Source of the DNA: Asterias rubens
Taxonomy: Eukaryota > Echinodermata > Asteroidea > Forcipulatida > Asteriidae
Reading direction: 5' to 3'
DNA: 64,000 nucleotides
Assembly (NCBI RefSeq): GCF_902459465.1
Contig: NC_047076.1
Span: 10,052,146 to 10,116,145 of the forward strand
Part shown: piece after piece, positions 55,501 through 64,000 of the stretch
Layout of the letters: each line of letters starts with the position of its first letter
Position numbering within the stretch: the stretch's first letter is position 1
Position numbers and translations under genes: made by a program
Notes under the pieces: model-generated
The model's input: the letters and a program-made list of their open reading frames with translations, nothing else
The model's database searches: none
What the model was told of the DNA's origin: nothing

Positions 55501-58500
55501 TCTTTGTTGTTTCCTATAAACGAATCAACAACAGTCAAACAGAATCATAAACAAGAGGCAAACAAAGAAGAATAAGTCAAACTGAGAACAAACTTGAAAC
55601 AAAAAAAGATTAATAAATGAAACAAACTCGAAACAAACAAAGAAAAATATATGAAACAAGCCGACAATCAAAGAATTTGAACATATTGAAGTAGTGGGTA
55701 GCTGTGTTAGTCAGGTAATTACAAGAAGGAAAGTAAAATGTAGCATTTAGTGACTGAGTAGTAACAAATAATTGCAGCTATTTAGTTATTATTACTAGTT
55801 AGTCATTCAAGTACTAGAGTTTTATTTTCCTCTTTGAAATCTTGATAATAATAAAAGTAAACTGACCTTTCTCTTTCCCAGGAAGATATTGAGCATTCTG
55901 AGTAGTTGTAAAACTCGCTCCTCTCTACGTGAATCACCCATCGATGCATCATTGACTACTAGGTAGGGATAAATCTACAACCACAACAATATATGATAAC
56001 ATTAATAGTAGTCAATAATATTCACCCAAGTGGTGTTTGAAGCTTTGCATGGTGTGAAGGATAAGAATAAACTAGAAATAAGAGAAAACTTGTGGGTACA
56101 ACCGTGTACAGCTTCTCTTTTGAGGGAGTGTTGACTCTGAAAAGTGCTGGTTTGGTTTTGTCGTTTTGAGAAGTACATGTGTACTCTGTTCGTCTTCTCT
56201 TTTGGGGGAGTGTTAGCTCTGAAAAGAGACGGTTTGGTTTTGTCGTTTTGAGAAGTACATGTGTACTCTGTTCGTCTTCTCTTTTGGGGGAGTGTTAGCT
56301 CTGAAATAAGACGGTTTGGTTTTGTCGTTTTGAGAAGTACATGTGTACTCTGTTCGTCTTCTCTTTTGGGGGAGTGTTAGCTCTGAAAAGAGACGGTTTG
56401 GTTTTGTCGTTTTGAGAAGTACATGTGTACTCCGTTCGTCTTCTCTTTTGGGGGAGTGTTAGCTCTGAAAAGAGACGGTTTGGTTTTGGTGTTTTGAACA
56501 GTATACTCTGCTCGTCTTCAGGAGAAAAGTTACACGGTTGAACCCGCAAGTTGACTAGTAGTTATAGCTAACTCTTAATATTCACTCATTCAAAAAGTCT
56601 CTTGAAACAAACCTCATGTCTAAAACGTGCTAAGGTGTAATTGTCATTTACAGATTAGCAAGAAAATTAGGCGGCCATCTTGCGTGTTTACAGTGGATGT
56701 GTATTTTTCTGGGATTAATTTTTGTGCGGTTAGCACCGAAGGGTTAGCATGCCTTTTTGTGTGCTTACAGTTAGCAGCACTATGAAATGGAATTTGCGCG
56801 ATAAGCACAAAATGGGTTGTTACTGGACTCTAAGACATAGGGCCCTGATTGGCATGTTGTGTTCCTGCAGTTCTACTACGATACGTACCTTCCCATTACT
56901 GCCTCTAATGTACAACCTCCTAGCTGCTGTATTGTGTTTATGTACTATCTCTACCCGAGGCATAAACCGAGCTATCTTGACACTGTAATGGCTGTGTCTT
57001 GGAGTCAGGAATTCACCAGGTAGTTCTACATCTGCTGTACTTGATGAGAAGTTACTCAAGAAGCGACAGTACTCTTCAATTAGGAACAACCTAAGGAGAT
57101 AACCACATGTCAATACATACTCAATAACATTACACATCATCTAACACAGTTTGGTTTCTGTAAAGTGAAAGTCTGATTTCTGAAAATAAAACAGTAAAAA
57201 CAGAAAGTCAGAAAGAACTGAAGTTTTCAAAATGTAACATCACATTTCCTACAAAGTAAAAAAAATTCACCAAATATCAAAAATCTCAACAATTAAACAT
57301 GAAATTCAAGCATAGACATCAATACATCAGAAAACATTTATAAACTCACTTGGGTAGTAGCTTGGTCCTTGCTTCCATCACTTTGATCCATTTCTTGAGC
57401 TTGAAGATCAAGTTATGCAGCTTCATTGCTCCCGGCAATGAGAAGTCAAAATCAGTAGAAAACTGTGGCTTCAACTTCTGAAAGACAGGATCTTGAGTTG
57501 TAGCTTGGACTCTCTTAGCTAAAGATTCTGATGCTGCACTAGAGAAGGTTGTAGCTACACTACTCACATTCTCAATACCAACACCAAATGTAGTCACTAG
57601 CTTCTTAATAAAGCTTAGCGTGTGTGGAGTGACTTTAGCTTCAACAACTGCAAAATGAAAAGATGATACAATAAGACAAATGTAGTCACTAGCTTCTTAA
57701 TAAAGCTTAGTGTGTGTGGAGTGACTTTAGCTTCAACAACTGTAAGATGAAAAGATGATACAATAAGACAAATGTAGTCACTAGCTTCTTAATAAAGCTT
57801 AGCGTGTGTGGAGTGACTTTAGCTTCAACAACTGTAAGATGAAAAGATGATACAATAAGACAAATGTAGTCACTAGCTTCTTAATAAAGCTTAGCATGTG
57901 TGGAGTGACTTTAGCTTCAACAACTGTAAGATGAAAAGATGATACAATAAGACAAATGTAGTCACTAGCTTCTTAATAAAGCTTAGCGTGTGTGGAGTGA
58001 CTTTAGCTTCAACAACTGTAAGATGAACAGATGATACAATAAGACAAATGTAGTCACTAGCTTCTTAATAAAGCTTAGCATGTGTGGAGTGACTTTAGCT
58101 TCAACAACTGTAAGATGAAAAGATGATACAATAAGACAAATGTAGTCACTAGCTTCTTAATAAAGCTTAGCGTGTGTGGAGTGACTTTAGCTTCAACAAC
58201 TGTAAGATGAAAAGATGATACAATAAGACAAATGTAGTCACTAGCTTCTTAATAAAGCTTAGCGTGTGTGGAGTGACTTTAGCTTCAACAACTGTAAGAT
58301 GAAAAGATGATACAGTAAGACAAATGTAGTCACTAGCTTCTTAATAAAGCTTAGCGAGTGTGGAGTGACTTTAGCTTCAACAACTGCAAGATGAAAAGAT
58401 GATACATACAATAAGCCAAATGTAGTAACTAGCTTCTTAATAAAGCTTAGCGTGTGTGGAGTGACTTTAGTTCAACAACCGAAGATGAAAAGATGATACA

Positions 58501-59955
58501 ACAAGACAAATGTAGTCACTAGCTTCTTAATAAAGCTTAGCGCGTGTGGAGTGACTTTAGCTTCAACAACTGTAAGATGAAAAGATGATACAATAAGACA
58601 AATGTAGTCACTAGCTTCTTAATAAAGCTTAGCGAGTGTGGAGTGACTTTAGCTTCAACAACTGTAAGATGAAAAGATGATACAATAAGACAAATGTAGT
58701 CACTAGCTTCTTAATAAAGCTTAGCGTGTGTGGAGTGACTTAAGCTTCAACAACTGTAAGATGAAAAGATGATACAATAAGACAAATGTAGTCACTAGCT
58801 TCTTAATAAAGCTTAGCGTGTGAGGAGTGACTTAAGCTTCAACAACTGTAAGATGAAAAGATGATACAATAAGACAAATGTAGTCACTAGCTTCTTAATA
58901 AAGCTTAGCGTGTGAGGAGTGACTTTAGCTTCAACAACTGTTAGATGAAAAGATGATACAATAAGACAAATGTAGTCACTAGCTTCTTAATAAAGCTTAG
59001 CATGTGAGGAGTGACTTAAGCTTCAACAACTGTAAGATGAAAAGACGATACAATAAGACAAATGTAGTCACTAGCTTCTTAATAAAGCTAAGAGTATGAG
59101 GAGTGACTTTAGCTTCAACAACTGTAAGATGAGCAGATCAATAGAGTGTCTTCATAGACAATGTAATGCGTTTATCAGTAGACAAGTTACCAGCAAATAG
59201 AAATCAATCCATAGTATTAAATGGAAATAATGATATGTGCATAGCTCAGTAGAATCCTATGTTAATCCTACCTGCTCCTCTGTTCTCAAATGCTACAGCT
59301 TGACATTTAGCTAAAGCCAATCGTAACTGTCTTAAGACTTCTTCATTCCAGGTTTCTCTGAACCATACCATCTGTAATATAATCAAATTAAACAATTAAT
59401 ATGGTCACACTGTATGTTGTAAGCCTAGTATCAAAGTCATGACTATTGATTTCTTAGTCCAGTCCCACTACTTGGTTAAGGGAGGCCGTCTTTAACTAAC
59501 CCCCATTTTCCGCCATAAACCGCCGGATCCCGGCGGCTTTTAACTCAGTGAAAACTTACAAAAGGATTGCATAAATCATGAATATGCCAGCACCCAAGAG
59601 GTCATGCTCTGGCCGAAGGGTTCATTAAAACCCCAGTCCCTTGCCACGGGGATTAACATCTGAATAAGCAATGGGACAACAAAGGAAGTTTGGGAGGTGT
59701 TGGGCTATTGTATACAGCGGATTAGGGCTTGTCCGGTGAAGCGAGCAGCCATAACAAAGCGGAGCAATCAAAGGGTTACATCTCAATTACTAAAGATCTC
59801 TGCAGAAAGGTGCCGGTAATTGGTCCCTTTGTTGAAGCAACTGCCCCAGCCTGTTTGAGTAAAGCTCATGCATATTCGTGTGACGTAGTGTAGCTTTGTG
59901 AATTGACCTGTAGATAATAAGCTCATTAAAGTGGTGAAAGAAAAACCACCGGGAT

Positions 59956-59988
<33 letters not shown>

Positions 59989-62900
59989 TACGGCGGTAAA
60001 TGGGGGTTAGTTAAAGACGGCCTCCCTAATCATGTCACAAAAAACACCCTTGCTGCACAAATTTGTGTGCTTTCAGATGCCTATTAAAGGCTTTAGATAA
60101 TTGAGTGAGAAATAACCTTTCTCAAAAACTAGGTTACTTTACAGGGAGCTATTTCTTACAGTGTTTTTTACTATCAACAGCTCTCCATTGTTCGTTACCA
60201 AGTAAGGTTTTATGCTAACATTTATTTTGAGTAACTACCAATAGTGTCCACTGCCTTTAAGGGAACGCTTTGAATAAAATACTGAACAATTCACTGAATG
60301 AGAAAACAAAGATTCTTACTTCAGTTACTGAAACAGAAAAGAGTAATGAGCTTACCTGATCCACAATACCTTCCAATGATGAGAGTAAAATAGGATGTAG
60401 ATCTCGCTGTACTTGCATGATGCGACTACATCTGACCATAGGGACTGAAGCTCTAATAGGACCAGGATTAGATGACGCTGAGCTTGATCCTAGCTGGTTA
60501 GATGAAGATTGGGCACCTGTAGTTCCTGATCCATTCGAATCTACAATTCAAAGTACTGCTGAGTTTAGAGAACCTGCTCACATCTTTAACAATTGTACAC
60601 CACTTGTATGGAGTTAAATTGCATAGTTGCAAACAGTAAAGTAATGTTGTCAAATCCATTTCACAACACCGAGCAAATGTATACAGTTAGTGCATGGGGC
60701 AAAATGTATTGCCCTAAGCCTGGTTAATACTTCCTGCCATTATGATACAAATGTTTACATCACAAATTGGCAACAGATAATTTGCATGACTTGACTTGTG
60801 CTCAACTCCTGCTGAACATTCGCTGTGAAAACAGCCCTGTGACCTCAAAATCGCTTGGCATTCGCATTTGCAGGAAGTATGAACCGGGCTTTACTCAGCA
60901 AATTTTAGATAATGAGTACGAAACACCAGTATATATCTTGAATTAAAACATGAATCATATTGCAATAAGGATTGGATGTAGTACTTGACATTAAATTGAG
61001 TTCAACTTGATACAAACTGTAGAATCTAGCCATAGTTTACCTGTGGATTGTGATGAAGTAGATGTGGATGTAGTTGTACCATCTCCTGGCTTACTTGTTG
61101 AGGAGTTTCTACGCAGACTTCCCAGGTATTCACTGCTCTTATCTTACCACACAAATAAATAATCACATCTTTATATAAAAAAACATTAAGGGGCCCAAGG
61201 GGTTGATTTCACAAAGAGTTAAACTAATGTAGTCCTAACTTATGACCAGTCCTAGGAGATATTACAAACGCATGGCTAGTCCTAAGTAAAACATTTAGCA
61301 AGACAGTTCTGAAAGCGCCAATCCAATAACTTTTTTTGCATTTATACCATAGATCCTTTTGGTCGATAAAGCAGTTTGCAACAGTTTGACTATTTTCTCA
61401 TGATTGAGTATTAGGATATAGTCCTGCCAAACAGACAGGAACAATACTCTTGTGTACAAAATAGAATGTAGAACATGATAAATGCAGTGATATGTAAGAG
61501 AAGGAAAGGGACTACTTACATCTCTCTCGATGCTCTATCTTCAATGTTAGATAGAGCGTTCTAATAGGGAAGTACAATGCTTGAGGGTAGACTCGGCCAA
61601 CATTCATTAATACATTAATGATGAGGTCTCCTTCCGATCCAACCAGACACGTCAATAACTGTGGGATCCTAAACATTAATCCAAATCAACAAGGCTATCA
61701 ATTACATTCTAAGAGTATCAAACAGTTGTATTCATTGATTAATTCATCCAAGGTTCAAAACTCTAAGGGCCTTGTCACACGAAGCAACTTTTACAGGTAG
61801 CTTGGAGGCAACCAACTGCAGTGCATGTTACAGGAACACTTTGGTAGCATATGAGTCTTTCTTCAAACAATGTATTCTAGTCCCCAAGAAAAATAATGTG
61901 AAGATATAAATATGAATGGCTTTTCTTCTTAGGGATTGCTTGGAACTGGTTGCCTGTAAATTGCTTTGTGTGACAAATACACAAATACCAATAAAGGTAT
62001 CGGCTGGCAAAATGATCAAATCATTATATAAAAACAAACAGCAGATTGAGTGTACAGTGAAGACCAGGGCCCAGTATCATTAAGCTGTTTAGCAGAACAT
62101 TCTGCTCAGCAAATTCCTTTGCTAAGCAAGAAATGAGTGGGATACCAGTCACGGCCAAGGTACAAGTCTGGTATTTTGGCCGGTAACCCATTTTTGCTAA
62201 GCAAGAGTTGTGCTTGCATGCTTTTTGACATTGGTCCTTAGTTGGAGCAATCTAATGAAACGCTACAATACTATCAGGTCATTGAACAATTCTTCAAAGC
62301 TCTTGTAAGCATTGATTATTCATTACCATGGCAACCACTGAATGGGCGGAACTCCAACAGAATACTTGTCCACAGCTTCAGCCAATGGGTGTGCGTTGTT
62401 ATCGTCATCATACGTGAGCAGCCACAATACCTTAGCCAAATACTTGCGTGATTTGGTTTCATTCTGATGACGGCACGCATGAAGAAAGCATACAATGGCT
62501 GACACACCGACTTGAGTTTGCCTAACAATGGAAAAGGGATATAACAATAGTTACTACTTATTGGTATGTGTAATGTCAAACACAGAATGGCCTTTCAAAA
62601 TCATAGTGCACTTGAATGCAATTAACATGGAAAAGGGTCAATCTTTAAACTTTATTTAATGTAGATAGAGTAACAAATTCCCTTGTGACAGTGGGAAGAT
62701 AGTTCCAAATCATTGGCCCAGCTACACTGAAAGCTTTTTGACCTAGAACTTTGTTGGCTCAGGGAAATTTCAAGCAAGTGATGTCAAGTGTGGACCGAAG
62801 AAATTGTGGAGGAGTGTAATGAGACAGTGAATTGAAAATATATCGAAGAATGGTTTTATTCAACATCTTTAAAAAGCTGGCTTGTACTCACCTATCTTTG

Positions 62901-63647
62901 CAGTAGATTTGTTCCAAGTAATCACCCCATAGTGCCCATGCCTTGACTAACGTATCATGCATCTGAACTGCTGCAGAGAAGGCTTTATTGGCTTCATCTG
63001 AACGACTACAGATATACAACAAATAATAACAATCTAAATATTAATATCAAAGTCTTATATGGCACACGTATCTACCAAACAAGTTACTCAGGGCACTTAG
63101 TTATCACATTTATACAGAAAAAAGGCAATATTTAGCGGAGTGGCAGTTGCATCAATCGGCTTCTGAAAACTTGCAGGGGCTTGACCGATACAACTGAGGC
63201 TGGGAGGGCATTTCATAAGCAGAACCTGCTTGGGAAATAACTGTGTTGGTAAGCAAGTATTCTACAGTGTTGCTGTCTATTTTGGAATTGGTGACCTCTG
63301 GTAGCTTTGCTAGATGATTGAATGATATAGGGTGGGGCAGCTGGGATGGCGATAAGTTGATGGACCATCCTGTACAGCACGATAACCCTTGCTGTGGGCA
63401 CAATGTTTCATTATGGACACAGCAGTTTTTGTTTCTCTATTGAATGGTTAGTTGTTACATTGTGATGACTAAAATACCTTCCAACTTGAGCCAAGAACAT
63501 TCCCTTCAGAGCATAGAATTCTGCTGTCATCTCACGAGTAAAGAATTTCAAGTTAGTAGATTCAATGACCTCTAGACCTTCTTGTAGTTCCTGCTTGCCC
63601 ATCGTACTTGCCATCTGTAGATAACATTTCACTTGTTGACGTATCTT
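49455..63647 (-). CDS. TRRAP: TRRAP, C-terminal 16 exons (5'-partial)
   Basis: Sixteen coding exons totalling 2517 bp (838 residues plus stop), every phase consistent; the gene continues past the right edge. TRRAP is the giant PIKK-family scaffold of the SAGA and NuA4/TIP60 histone acetyltransferase complexes; it binds activators such as MYC and E2F in the nucleus. Seen in order: end of the FAT domain (MTAEFYALKGMFLAQVG, AFSAAVQMHDTLVKAWALWG, HACRHQNETKSRKYLAKVLW), then PQLLTCLVGSEGDLI. A Ser/Thr-rich linker, the pseudokinase (FMPRVEIVHKHNTAARRLYI ... RPVPFRLTPNITEFL) and a FATC tail ending CRMDPAWHPWL follow. Active-kinase signatures (GDRHXXN, DFG) are replaced by HLTRLNPE and RFDMDD, as known for TRRAP. 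Introns are crowded with tandem arrays, several built from splice sites. Confidence 0.96.
49925..51682. repeat. 38-bp minisatellite, ~46 copies, running into a 5' splice site
   Basis: The unit on + is TGCTAGTACAGTCTATGGTA then ACATGATGCAGTACTTAC. Two main types differ at TATGGTAAC / TATAGCTAC. The array fills about 83% of the last TRRAP intron and its final unit contains the real donor of exon w15 (GTAAGTATTGC on -). Each unit therefore carries GTAAGTA in the sense of the gene. Confidence 0.95.
51683..51791 (-). CDS. TRRAP: TRRAP exon w15: end of pseudokinase
   Basis: Reads KQDDTSAPGSQLSNMDSDV, then TVNKACNAIMTRLQ. Donor AGA|GTAAGT. The acceptor is a CAGCAG pair; use of the first CAG would start the exon at 51794 and add one Gln. 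Confidence 0.94.
51945..52440 (+). mobile_element. LINE ORF2 C-terminal remnant in TRRAP intron
   Basis: On + with frame breaks: FESYHQRCLRRIL, KWEDRRTNASVLAEA, LRWSGHCVWM and KGQRTPGGQRK, the usual order at the end of RTE/jockey-type proteins. Antisense to TRRAP. Confidence 0.75.
52471..52667 (-). CDS. TRRAP: TRRAP exon w14: pseudokinase C-lobe
   Basis: Reads GELDANRPVPFRLTPNITEF, then ARCFVQPAFQ and LLRAILRDEMIAWDKK. Acceptor GATTGTAG, donor GTACATGTG. Its first 27 bases and acceptor seed the adjacent array. Confidence 0.97.
52640..53668. repeat. 78-81-bp array, 13 units, seeded on TRRAP exon w14 acceptor
   Basis: Unit 1 starts in the real exon (GGTACTGGTCTATTTGCATC). Later units repeat that exon start, the splice junction and ~50 bp of intron. 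Units 2 and 3 keep the TAG acceptor; most later units read TTCACATCC there, which destroys it. Long open frames across the array are artefacts. Confidence 0.93.
53778..53904. mobile_element. hAT-like MITE, copy 2, in TRRAP intron
   Basis: Ends GGATAACTTTCCGTATGGCG and, inverted, GGAAAAGTTTCCATATGCGC. CATTTAAC on both sides (53770-53777 and 53905-53912) is an 8-bp target duplication. Confidence 0.87.
54365..54506 (-). CDS. TRRAP: TRRAP exon w13: degenerate catalytic loop
   Basis: Reads FTTQLALLGLVEFVMHLTRL, NPEIIQVERNSG and FYFRFDMDDGTG. This is where an active PIKK has GDRHXXN and DFG; both are missing, confirming a pseudokinase. Confidence 0.96.
54540..54705 (-). mobile_element. tRNA-like SINE fragment in TRRAP intron
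   Basis: TGTCTTGCTTAGGGACACAA and the - strand B-box-like region around ACCAGAGTTTGAATTGGGTG match the family fragment at 1440-1540. Confidence 0.55.
54759..54974 (-). CDS. TRRAP: TRRAP exon w12
   Basis: Begins RCAKNQVEYDAPINRYYKRL, includes GSQASHQVLRDVLKEVQTN, and ends WAMHTFPDATDYFAFRKM. Acceptor CCGAACAG, donor GTAAGTT. Highly alike vertebrate TRRAP. Confidence 0.97.
55397..55513 (-). CDS. TRRAP: TRRAP exon w11
   Basis: Reads ETTKRQLQFTVPKVVAVSPQ, then MRLIEDSTSSLSLLDIYKQ. Both ends phase 0. Confidence 0.96.
55867..55974 (-). CDS. TRRAP: TRRAP exon w10: N-lobe
   Basis: Reads IYPYLVVNDASMGDSRREER, then VLQLLRMLNIFLGKRK. The lysine-containing PIKK stretch (LXKXXEDLR type) is replaced by VVNDASMGDSRREER. 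Confidence 0.96.
56110..56520. repeat. ~82-bp tandem repeat, five copies, TRRAP intron
   Basis: Unit includes GGTTTGGTTTTGTCGTTTTG and TGTTCGTCTTCTCTTTTGGG. Copies are nearly identical in the centre. It does not include exon sequence. Confidence 0.92.
56889..57090 (-). CDS. TRRAP: TRRAP exon w9: start of pseudokinase N-lobe
   Basis: Reads LFLIEEYCRFLSNFSSSTAD, GEFLTPRHSHYSVKIARFMP and HKHNTAARRLYIRGSNGK. Donor GTACGTATC, acceptor ATCTCCTTAG. Confidence 0.97.
57350..57647 (-). CDS. TRRAP: TRRAP exon w8
   Basis: Begins VEAKVTPHTLSFIKKLVTTF, continues GVGIENVSSVATTF and ends LKKWIKVMEARTKLLPK. Acceptor CATTTTGCAG. Its first ~60 bases and the acceptor are copied throughout the array to its 5' side. 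Confidence 0.96.
57588..59132. repeat. 92-bp array, ~17 units, seeded on TRRAP exon w8 acceptor
   Basis: Each unit (- strand) has CATCTTTTCATCTTACAG, then TTGTTGAAGCTAAAG and the rest of the exon start to ACTACATTT. Unit 1 is the real exon start. About 16 decoys keep an intact CAG acceptor. A 92-bp period is not a multiple of three, so extra units would break the frame. The array fills most of the intron. Confidence 0.95.
59272..59371 (-). CDS. TRRAP: TRRAP exon w7
   Basis: Reads MVWFRETWNEEVLRQLRLAL, then AKCQAVAFENRGA. Acceptor TATTACAG, donor GTAGGATT. Confidence 0.97.
59480..60020. mobile_element. Foldback element with long poly-G tract
   Basis: Left end TTAAGGGAGGCCGTCTTTAA then CTAACCCCCATTT; right end is the inverse. 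Near the right end a G run of roughly 35-40 bases follows CCGGGATCC. It sits in the TRRAP intron between w6 and w7. Confidence 0.85.
60036..60262. repeat. 'GGCACTGGACAC' MITE, 3' part
   Basis: From AAACACCCTTGCTGCACAAA to AATAGTGTCCACTGCCTTTA; the left end is cut at the foldback. Confidence 0.75.
60356..60540 (-). CDS. TRRAP: TRRAP exon w6: Ser/Thr linker then conserved helix
   Basis: A low-complexity start (SNGSGTTGAQSSSNQLGSSS) leads to NPGPIRASVPMVRCSRIMQ, then RDLHPILLSSLEGIVDQ. The second half is strongly conserved; the first half looks lineage-specific. Confidence 0.94.
60716..60893. mobile_element. TACTTCCTGC MITE, full copy
   Basis: Ends AAGCCTGGTTAATACTTCCT and, inverted, AAGCCCGGTTCATACTTCCT. 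About 178 bp, in the TRRAP intron between w5 and w6. Confidence 0.8.
61041..61142 (-). CDS. TRRAP: TRRAP exon w5: Ser/Thr-rich linker
   Basis: Reads YKSSEYLGSLRRNSSTSKPG then GTTTSTSTSSQST. The acceptor GGTAAG|AT was chosen because only it keeps phase with w4 and gives ERYKS, as in vertebrates; the next AGs would create a stop or shift the frame. Confidence 0.83.
61195..61320. repeat. Dispersed repeat, TRRAP intron
   Basis: GGGGTTGATTTCACAAAGAG and the paired TAGTCCTAA / TTACGACTA-like text look like an inverted-repeat element. Boundaries are unclear. Confidence 0.45.
61517..61668 (-). CDS. TRRAP: TRRAP exon w4
   Basis: Reads IPQLLTCLVGSEGDLIINVL, VGRVYPQALYFPIRTLYLTL and KIEHRER. Donor GTAAGTAGT. 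Confidence 0.96.
61768..61978. mobile_element. MITE with TTGTCACACGAAGCAA ends
   Basis: Left CTTGTCACACGAAGCAACTT, right AATTGCTTTGTGTGACAA; inner ACAGGTAGCTTGGAGGCAAC and its partial inverse. TRRAP intron. Confidence 0.75.
62070..62240. repeat. GCTAAGCA dispersed repeat
   Basis: Contains TTGCTAAGCAAGAAATGAG, GGATACCAGTCAC and GGCCGGTAACCC. A relative lies at ~33880-34010. Probably a degraded MITE. Confidence 0.55.
62327..62521 (-). CDS. TRRAP: TRRAP exon w3: FAT domain
   Basis: Reads QTQVGVSAIVCFLHACRHQN, ETKSRKYLAKVLWLLTYDDD and DKYSVGVPPIQWLPW. Donor GTAATG is weak but fits phase. Confidence 0.96.
62892..63005 (-). CDS. TRRAP: TRRAP exon w2: FAT domain
   Basis: Reads RSDEANKAFSAAVQMHDTLV, then KAWALWGDYLEQIYCKD. 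Acceptor ATCTGTAG; a closer TTCAG was rejected because it breaks phase with w1. Confidence 0.95.
63120..63420 (-). mobile_element. LINE 3'-end remnant in TRRAP intron
   Basis: The - strand, with one frame change, reads YQHSYFPSRFCL then a PPSLS...ASFQKPI-like tail, related to the YSFFPSAICLWNNLP end of the LINE at 29.4-31.4 kb. Confidence 0.55.
63478..63647 (-). CDS. TRRAP: TRRAP exon w1: FAT domain (first in window)
   Basis: Reads KIRQQVKCYLQMASTMGKQE, LQEGLEVIESTNLKFFTREM and TAEFYALKGMFLAQVG. Acceptor ACTGTTTTCAG; the phase-0 start implies further exons beyond the window. Confidence 0.96.
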
Positions 63648-63663
63648 CTGAAAACAGTCTACG

Positions 63664-63880
63664 ATTGGAACGCTAGGTATTGTGTGGATCCTACATGAAC
63701 GGAAAATCAACAAATCAAAATGATTACAATAAATCAACAACATGAACCCAGCGTTAATTGGAACGCTAGCTATTGTGTGGATCCTACATGAAGGGTAAAT
63801 CAACAAATCAAAATGATTACAATAAATCACAACATGAACCCAGCGTTAATTGGAACGCTAGCTATTGTACATTTGGTTTA
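63664..63880. repeat. ~93-bp tandem repeat, 2.3 copies
   Basis: ATTGGAACGCTAGGTATTGT starts at 63664, again at 63757 and partly at 63849. It begins 16 bp from the TRRAP w1 splice acceptor. Confidence 0.9.
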
Positions 63881-64000
63881 GAAAACAAATTGACGCACAA
63901 AACTCTGAAATCATAGATACATTGTTGGCGTCAAGTTACTGCACAAGCTAAAAGCAATGCCAGAGACTTGTACAATACCATAGTCAGCATTTGAGAACAA

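Overview
This is nuclear DNA from an animal. Genes are split by introns with GT-AG junctions, intergenic space is large, and mobile DNA is dense (foldback and MITE-like elements, tRNA-derived SINEs, CR1/jockey-like LINE remnants) together with many minisatellites. The proteins resemble those of deuterostomes, and the repeat style suggests a marine invertebrate, most likely an echinoderm such as a sea star. That placement is inference; no marker gene fixes it.

Four protein-coding genes can be assembled exon by exon, with reading phase agreeing across every junction. (1) DBF4, + strand, 807-12179, six coding exons with the 5' end outside the window: the regulatory subunit of the Cdc7 (DDK) replication kinase, with motif M, the DBF zinc finger and a very long last exon. 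(2) SVIP, - strand, 24077-27921, four small exons encoding 81 residues: the small VCP/p97-interacting protein, with an exact VCP-interacting motif. (3) A small membrane-anchored C3HC4 RING protein, + strand, 37142-43222, three coding exons, 137 residues, not named. (4) TRRAP, - strand, 49455-63647 and continuing past the right edge: the last 16 coding exons (838 residues), covering the end of the FAT domain, the PI3K-like pseudokinase and the FATC tail.

Layout: 1-12.4 kb DBF4; 12.4-16.3 kb a ~116-bp satellite with a seven-monomer higher-order repeat, carrying two insertions; 16.4-24 kb repeat-rich intergenic DNA; 24-28 kb SVIP; 28-37 kb LINE, foldbacks and a 4.2-kb long inverted repeat; 37-43.6 kb the RING gene; 43.6-49.3 kb tandem repeats and a compound foldback; 49.3-64 kb TRRAP. 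The genes are not an operon. SVIP and the RING gene diverge; the RING gene and TRRAP converge.

The most striking pattern is that tandem arrays repeatedly abut exon edges. Three large arrays in TRRAP introns have repeat units that include a copy of the neighbouring splice site: the exon 8 acceptor plus about 60 nt of exon, the exon 14 acceptor plus 27 nt of exon, and the exon 15 donor. This places dozens of decoy splice sites next to the real ones. Other arrays lie at the DBF4 exon C donor, the DBF4 exon E acceptor, near the RING last-exon acceptor, at the acceptor of the first TRRAP exon in the window, and just after the TRRAP stop codon.
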